Part shown: piece by piece, positions 59,818 through 64,000 of the stretch
Position numbering within the stretch: position 1 is the first letter of the stretch
Layout of the letters: each line of letters opens with the position of its first letter
Origin: JAKIVR01 sp035933635
Lineage (GTDB): Archaea; Thermoplasmatota; Thermoplasmata; Lutacidiplasmatales; UBA184
Assembly: GCA_035933635.1 (NCBI GenBank)
Contig: DASYYY010000008.1
Coordinates: forward strand, 1 to 64,000
Length of the DNA: 64,000 nt
Reading direction: 5' to 3'
Notes under the pieces: model-generated
Databases searched by the model: none
Told to the model about the DNA's origin: nothing
Seen by the model: only the letters and a program-made list of their open reading frames with translations
Program-made: the position numbers and the translations under genes

Positions 59818-60814
59818 CGGGATCATCGGCGTCTGCGATATCTGCGGAAAGCGGCAGGCGGTCATCGTTCTGCAGAAGGAGCGGTTCAAGCTCTGTGTCC
59901 TCGACTTCCTGAACAAGACGTGGATCAACTCCACCACCACGCCCGGCCGGCCACTTCCGCCGTACCGGAGCGAGCGCGTATGGTTCCCTTCCGATTCGTC
60001 CTCCACGGGGCAGGCCCAGGGCATCCTGCTGACGCCGACCAAGCAGACCAAGCACCCGGGCGTGCTCGTCACCCCGGACGTCTACGGTCTCACGACGATG
60101 GTCCTCGACGCGGGCATTCGGCTCGCCCGCGAAGGCTACGAAGTGATCCTTCCGGACGTCTCCAAGCTCGACGGGCTGTCGCCGATGGACCACCTCTTCC
60201 TGCGGGCCGACGCCCGCGTGCGCGGGGGCATCCGGGTCGAATCCCCCCGCGTCCGCAAGCTCGTGCGTCTGTACAACGACGCTCTCGCCTACCTTCGCAC
60301 GCGTCCCCTCGTCGACCCGACGAAGATCGCGGTCTTCGGAGCCTCCTACGGTGCGAGCCTGGGGCTCGCCGTCGCGGGAGAGAATCCGGGGCTCAGCGCC
60401 GTCGCCGTCGCGTTCCCGCTCCCCGTGGCGCCCGTAGGGTTTCTCCGTCTCCTCAACGCTCCGGTCCTCCTCGTGCTGGGGGGCCGGGACGGCAGGGCAC
60501 GTCGGGCGCAGCAGCAGTTGGAATCAGAACTGCGACCGGCCGGCACGCCCCTCGAGACGCAGGTCTACCCCCCGGCCGGTCACCTGTTCCTCGCGCGCGA
60601 CGTGCGGGGGTACGACCTCGCGTCGGCCGAGTCGGCGTGGACCAAGACCCTCGCCTTCCTCCGCGACCGGCTCGTTCCACCGCCACCGAAACCTCCACCG
60701 CCGAAACCAACTCCCGCGGGCCCGCCTTCCGCGCCGCCCGCCCCTGTGGCCAATGTCACTAGACCGGCGACCGCTGCCCCAGCGCCCGCGACTCCTGGCC
60801 CGACGCCCGGGTGA
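59768..60814 (+). CDS. Dienelactone-hydrolase-like protein with N-terminal Cys knuckle
   Basis: A 348-residue protein. Residues 20-45 (GVCDICGKRQAVIVLQ...FKLCVLDF) hold a C-x2-C and a further Cys43, like a small zinc knuckle. The hydrolase fold follows: Ser193 in FGASYGASLGL (the family usually has Cys), Asp241 in LGGRDGRA and His272 in PAGHLFLA. The C-terminus is Pro-rich (KPPPPKPTPAGPPS). Dienelactone hydrolases open lactones in aromatic degradation, but the Ser nucleophile suggests a general esterase or peptidase. The ATG at 59768 is chosen because a TATA-like element lies 30 bases upstream. Confidence 0.82.
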   Translation: MGDDDLLLADRSIPFGSGIIGVCDICGKRQAVIVLQKERFKLCVLDFLNKTWINSTTTPGRPLPPYRSERVWFPSDSSSTGQAQGILLTPTKQTKHPGVLVTPDVYGLTTMVLDAGIRLAREGYEVILPDVSKLDGLSPMDHLFLRADARVRGGIRVESPRVRKLVRLYNDALAYLRTRPLVDPTKIAVFGASYGASLGLAVAGENPGLSAVAVAFPLPVAPVGFLRLLNAPVLLVLGGRDGRARRAQQQLESELRPAGTPLETQVYPPAGHLFLARDVRGYDLASAESAWTKTLAFLRDRLVPPPPKPPPPKPTPAGPPSAPPAPVANVTRPATAAPAPATPGPTPG

Positions 60815-61052
60815 CCGTCCAGTACCCCGCAATCCCCACCCGCGACCGAATTCGAACGCGTACCGATAGTCCTCGATCCGGGCCCGGTGATCGGTGGACC
60901 AAGCGTCGGAGCTACCAACTCCCGGCGAGAAGTGGGTAAGAAGAGGCGTTGAAGAGGTTGGATCGAGGCCCGAGTCCACGGACCCCGACCGCGTGGCCGC
61001 CGGCACGCGCCGGCCCCCGGAAGCGGTCCCGACTACGGGAGCTTACCGGCGC

Positions 61053-61445
61053 CTAGCTCGTTGCAGCGGAGCTCACGGAGGTGCGGACCGGTCCTACCAT
61101 GAACAAGACCCCCGCCAAGAAGACGAAGATCCCGCCCAGAATCGATAGGACGTTGCCGCCCAGCCCGAGGAGCGCCCAGGAGATTGCTGCGAGCACGACG
61201 AGCAGCACTCCGGCGACAAGTGGCCGATCGCTCCAATCGCGGTAAGCGAGGTAAGCGAAGAGGAGGGCGAGGCCGCCCACCACCAAGAGCGCGATGCCCG
61301 CCGTGCCAGAGGCCAGCGCGCCGAACATTCGGCCCGTGGCAAGGTCCACGGCGCCCAGCACGAGGCTGAACAGCCCCGCGAGGGCCGTGAGCCCGCCTCC
61401 GAGTAACCCGAAGGCGTACCCCAGCTTGCGTTCCGTCACGGTCAT
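61053..61445 (-). CDS. Small four-helix membrane protein
   Basis: A 130-residue protein with four membrane helices (about residues 9-33, 42-66, 76-94 and 98-117) and a short Ser-rich tail. It has the small-residue composition (GGGLTALAGLFSLVLGAVDLATG) typical of uncharacterised archaeal membrane proteins. A strong purine stretch AAGGGGGTGA lies 11-20 bases before the ATG, suggesting a leadered mRNA with a ribosome-binding site, unlike many genes here. Function unknown. The 238 bases between it and the convergent hydrolase hold no gene. Confidence 0.7.
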   Translation of the reverse strand: MTVTERKLGYAFGLLGGGLTALAGLFSLVLGAVDLATGRMFGALASGTAGIALLVVGGLALLFAYLAYRDWSDRPLVAGVLLVVLAAISWALLGLGGNVLSILGGIFVFLAGVLFMVGPVRTSVSSAATS

Positions 61446-61719
61446 TGATTGCTTTTCACCCCCTTTCCAAGTAGCTCCGCAGCGCGCCCCCGTCCCGAAC
61501 TCGGGACCGGGATCCGCTGCGGGTCGGACACTCGGTGGTGGTCCCGTGGGCCCTTAATCGGCGACCAAAGGTCCTACCCGAACGGTGCTCTTCTCGTCGA
61601 GGGCCGGCCGCCGAACGGACGTCGCTCGAGTTCCGAGAGGGGCAAATAGTCGGTCACGGTGGGAGGGGCGAACGGGGGACGGTGTGCCCCGAAGTTCCGC
61701 AACAACGAGGTGTAGGAAG

Positions 61720-62577
61720 ATGTCGGCATGGAAAGAGCACAGGTCGGGCGGTCGAAACCCCGGAGGAACGTGGGTCGGTTGGGGAGGGCTCGGATTACTG
61801 GCCGTCCTCACGGCCGTCGTGATGGTCGCTCCCGCCGCGATCGGGTCCGGTGCGGCCCCGATCGTCCTCAAGGCGCCCTACAAGGGGTCCAGTACCGGGC
61901 TGTTCAACTCGAACGCTCAGGTCAGCTGCGGCCACTCGAAGATCGTCAAGTCCGCCTTCTTCTCCACCCGGACCGCCGCCGGGGGATTCGAGGACAGCGG
62001 GCTCGCCCCCGGATGCCGCGTCGCGCCGGGCGCGGCGAACTACGGTTCGGCGACCGGTGAGTTCGCTCTGCTCGTACCGGTCCGGCTCGCCGCCGGGCTG
62101 CACCACATCGTGGTGAACCTCACCGTCACCTCGACCGAGACCACTTCGCTCACCCCCGGGAAGTGCGCCACGAGCACGGCGTCGGTCTACGACTGCTACA
62201 ACGTCGCCGAGGCCTACGTCTTCGGGCAGGCCGCGCTCTACGACGCCACCAATGGGACGACGTTCGGCTCGACGAACAGCTGGCCGGGGTTCGTGAACCT
62301 GACGTTCAACCAGACCTCGTGCACCATGGGCGCGTGCACGGTCAGCGGTTCGGGCGGTTCCGGCGGGACGTTCAACTCGACCGCGCACATCCAGCTCTTC
62401 GTCAACGCGACGGTCAGGGGTGGCCAGTCCTGGAGCATCCAGGTCATCGTCTACGGCGGGGTGCTGGCCGAGATCGACTCGTTCGGCTCCCACGTCGTCG
62501 GGGGTATCGCGACGGCCACCGAGAACGTCGCCACGCTCGGCAATGGGGCGCGCATCACGGCGATCTCGCTCACGTAG
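61720..62577 (+). CDS. Secreted protein, unknown family
   Basis: A 285-residue exported protein with a signal segment (GGLGLLAVLTAVVMVAPAAIGSG) and a beta-rich body with Cys pairs (CGHSK, CATSTASVYDCYN, CTMGACTVSG) and many sequons (NLTVT, NGTT, NLTFNQT). It has no C-terminal anchor. I do not recognise the family; its composition fits a cell-envelope protein. The ATG at 61720 is preferred over an upstream ATG at 61585 because the sequence before it looks non-coding and GAGGTG is placed as a ribosome-binding site about 7 bases upstream. Confidence 0.75.
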   Translation: MSAWKEHRSGGRNPGGTWVGWGGLGLLAVLTAVVMVAPAAIGSGAAPIVLKAPYKGSSTGLFNSNAQVSCGHSKIVKSAFFSTRTAAGGFEDSGLAPGCRVAPGAANYGSATGEFALLVPVRLAAGLHHIVVNLTVTSTETTSLTPGKCATSTASVYDCYNVAEAYVFGQAALYDATNGTTFGSTNSWPGFVNLTFNQTSCTMGACTVSGSGGSGGTFNSTAHIQLFVNATVRGGQSWSIQVIVYGGVLAEIDSFGSHVVGGIATATENVATLGNGARITAISLT

Positions 62578-62656
62578 GTCCAACACCCGGTCTCTCGGGG
62601 GGGCCGTGCTCCTCCGGGAGACCCAACACCCTCACGGGTCGCGGTAAGGATCGACC

Positions 62657-64000
62657 CTAGACCGGGGAGCTCCCGGGTCCATCGGGCGCGACCGTGCGGG
62701 ACGGCGGACGCCCGCGGTACGCCCAGCCGGCGATCGCCGCGACCACGGCGATGCCGAGCGCCACGAGCAGCACCGTTTGGGTCCCGTTCGACGGGGTGCT
62801 GGCGCCCTGCGGGGAGCTCGCGGCGATCGGCTCGTAGAAGATCTGCACGCTCGCGGCTGCCCCGGCCACGACGACATCGCCCGGGTCGCCGTAGGTGAGG
62901 AAACCGGTCACCGTGCTCGGAAGGTAGGTGTAGGTCCCGTTGGCGAGGGAGACGGCCAGGTGGCTCTGGTTGAGGAAGTACTGGTGCCCGGCGAAGACGA
63001 GGGTCCAGGGCGTCCCCGCCGGGAGCCCGACCTCCGTGACGGTCACCAGGTAGTTGATCGTCCCGAAGACGATTGGAACGAGGAGGTTGCCGCGCGCGTC
63101 TTCGCCCGTGCCGTTGGAGGGCGTGGCGGGGACGTATCCGACCACGTGGGGGATCTTGTACCAGAAGGTGCTGTTCGGCCCGTTCTGCTGGGGGACGTAG
63201 ATCGTATTGGCACCGGACGAGTAGGCGACACCGTTCACCACGACGGCCCAGAAGGTCCCTGCGTGGAGCCCGCTCTCAACGAAGTCGATCGTGTAGCCGG
63301 TCCACGCAACGGCGAGCGGATACCGGTCCTCGGCCGACCCTCCCAGGACGAGGGGGGCATCCACAATCCCGTCGCCGATGGAGCTCGGAACGTTCTGATC
63401 CGGTCCGGTCATGACGTCGGGCCCGGTGTGGTTGCCCCAAAAGTTCCCCCCTTCGGGGTAGCCCGCGTCCCAGCTCACGGCTCCCGCCGACGGACCGATC
63501 GACCAGACCCCATCGGAGACGAAGTTGTTGTGATAGATCCACACGCCGGCCGCCGCCGAAAGGACGAACGCCGAGCTGTCGTTCCAGAGCTGATTCGCGG
63601 TGGCGGAGGTGTTGGTATCTCCGACGAGCGAGAATCCGGTACCGCTGCGCGAGAGGTTGTTCCCCGCAAGGGTCAGGCTCGTGCACTCGACCGCCTCCAG
63701 CGCGATGCCGAGCGCGGTGAGATTGTTCGAGTTCACGGAACCGCCCGTGACGCCGGCCAGCGAGACGCCCACCACGCTCCCGCTCGCGGCGTACGCACGA
63801 TTGCCCTCGACCACGACGTCGCCGCCGCCGACGAACTGGAACGCTACCGCGCCGACGTCCCCGGCGACGTTGTCGGCGACGAGCAGGCCGCGCCCTTGGG
63901 ACTCGAACAGGCCGCGGGCGGCGGCGCCGGAGAAGTTGTTCAGCTCGACGGTCAGACCGTTTACGCCGAAGGCATCGAGCCCGTCCGCCGTCGCCCCCTC
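62657..64000 (-). CDS. Surface beta-helix protein, N-terminus beyond window (partial)
   Basis: At least 447 residues; the frame is open to position 64000, so the N-terminus is missing. The visible N-terminal part is a right-handed beta-helix of the NosD/pectate-lyase-like type: repeats such as SLAGVTGGSVNSNNLTALGI, CTSLTLAGNNLSRSGTGFSLVG and WIYHNNFVSDGVWS, each with N-N or G-N-N turns. Two or three short beta modules of the pattern Y-x-[IV]-x-F-x-E-S-G-L-x-x-G-T-x-W follow (YTIDFVESGLHAGTFWAV, then YLVTVTEVGLPAGTPWTLVF). It ends with a membrane helix (LLVALGIAVVAAIAGWAY) and an Arg-containing tail, so it is anchored at the surface. The role is unknown. Confidence 0.85.
   Translation of the reverse strand, partial: EGATADGLDAFGVNGLTVELNNFSGAAARGLFESQGRGLLVADNVAGDVGAVAFQFVGGGDVVVEGNRAYAASGSVVGVSLAGVTGGSVNSNNLTALGIALEAVECTSLTLAGNNLSRSGTGFSLVGDTNTSATANQLWNDSSAFVLSAAAGVWIYHNNFVSDGVWSIGPSAGAVSWDAGYPEGGNFWGNHTGPDVMTGPDQNVPSSIGDGIVDAPLVLGGSAEDRYPLAVAWTGYTIDFVESGLHAGTFWAVVVNGVAYSSGANTIYVPQQNGPNSTFWYKIPHVVGYVPATPSNGTGEDARGNLLVPIVFGTINYLVTVTEVGLPAGTPWTLVFAGHQYFLNQSHLAVSLANGTYTYLPSTVTGFLTYGDPGDVVVAGAAASVQIFYEPIAASSPQGASTPSNGTQTVLLVALGIAVVAAIAGWAYRGRPPSRTVAPDGPGSSPV

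Overview
The window is a GC-rich archaeal chromosome segment. Archaeal markers are archaeosine tRNA-guanine transglycosylase with a PUA region, Kae1, a geranylgeranyl-reductase-family flavoprotein, a RIO kinase, and TATA-like boxes 25-30 bases upstream of many start codons. The 23S rRNA gene has no 5S gene behind it, and there are many secreted or C-terminally anchored Kelch, beta-propeller and beta-helix proteins. Together these suggest a high-GC member of the Thermoplasmatota. That placement is inference, not a sequence match.

Layout. 1-1800: the 3' part of 23S rRNA. 1987-6761: a secreted PQQ-type propeller, a DMT transporter, a secreted Kelch protein and small proteins. 6854-12767: a YprB-like exonuclease, HIT hydrolase, beta-class DNA methyltransferase, a membrane protein with a zinc finger, a GNAT enzyme, and a MarR-MFS efflux pair. 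12843-27355: six minus-strand genes, glgE, treS-maltokinase fusion, glgB, treZ, a GH57 (DUF3536) enzyme and treY, forming one probable alpha-glucan/trehalose operon. 27656-36326: a TauE/SafE permease, surface proteins, an HxlR-controlled divergent pair, a bPH membrane protein, an esterase and a RIO kinase. 36517-38016: a solo TnpB element. 38026-43043: a reverse transsulfuration operon (CBS, cystathionine gamma-lyase/synthase, CysRS, quinone-oxidoreductase-like ADH). 43157-46183: a 1008-residue Kelch plus Ig-like surface protein. 46283-52910: multi-pass membrane proteins, one with two C-terminal 4Fe-4S motifs, beside a BlaI-type repressor and a HExxH membrane protease. 52796-59145: geranylgeranyl reductase, an anchored protein, and a UDGb-TgtA-small protein-Kae1 group. 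59302-64000: PIN protein, dienelactone-hydrolase-like enzyme, small membrane protein, and two exported proteins, the last running off the window.

How the genes work together. The glucan operon can in principle run a closed loop: TreY and TreZ release trehalose from glucan, TreS isomerises it to maltose, the fused kinase makes maltose-1-phosphate, GlgE extends glucan and GlgB branches it. The GlgE pathway is best known from actinobacteria, so finding it complete in an archaeon is the clearest metabolic result. The least explained locus is 46283-52123, where membrane modules that look related to one another, an Fe-S tail and a BlaI/BlaR-like pair suggest an uncharacterised membrane redox or sensing system.

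Gene starts are often GTG, and neighbours often overlap as GTGA or ATGA. Several divergent promoters carry clear inverted repeats (9107-9126, 12772-12796, 30800-30814, 50735-50755).
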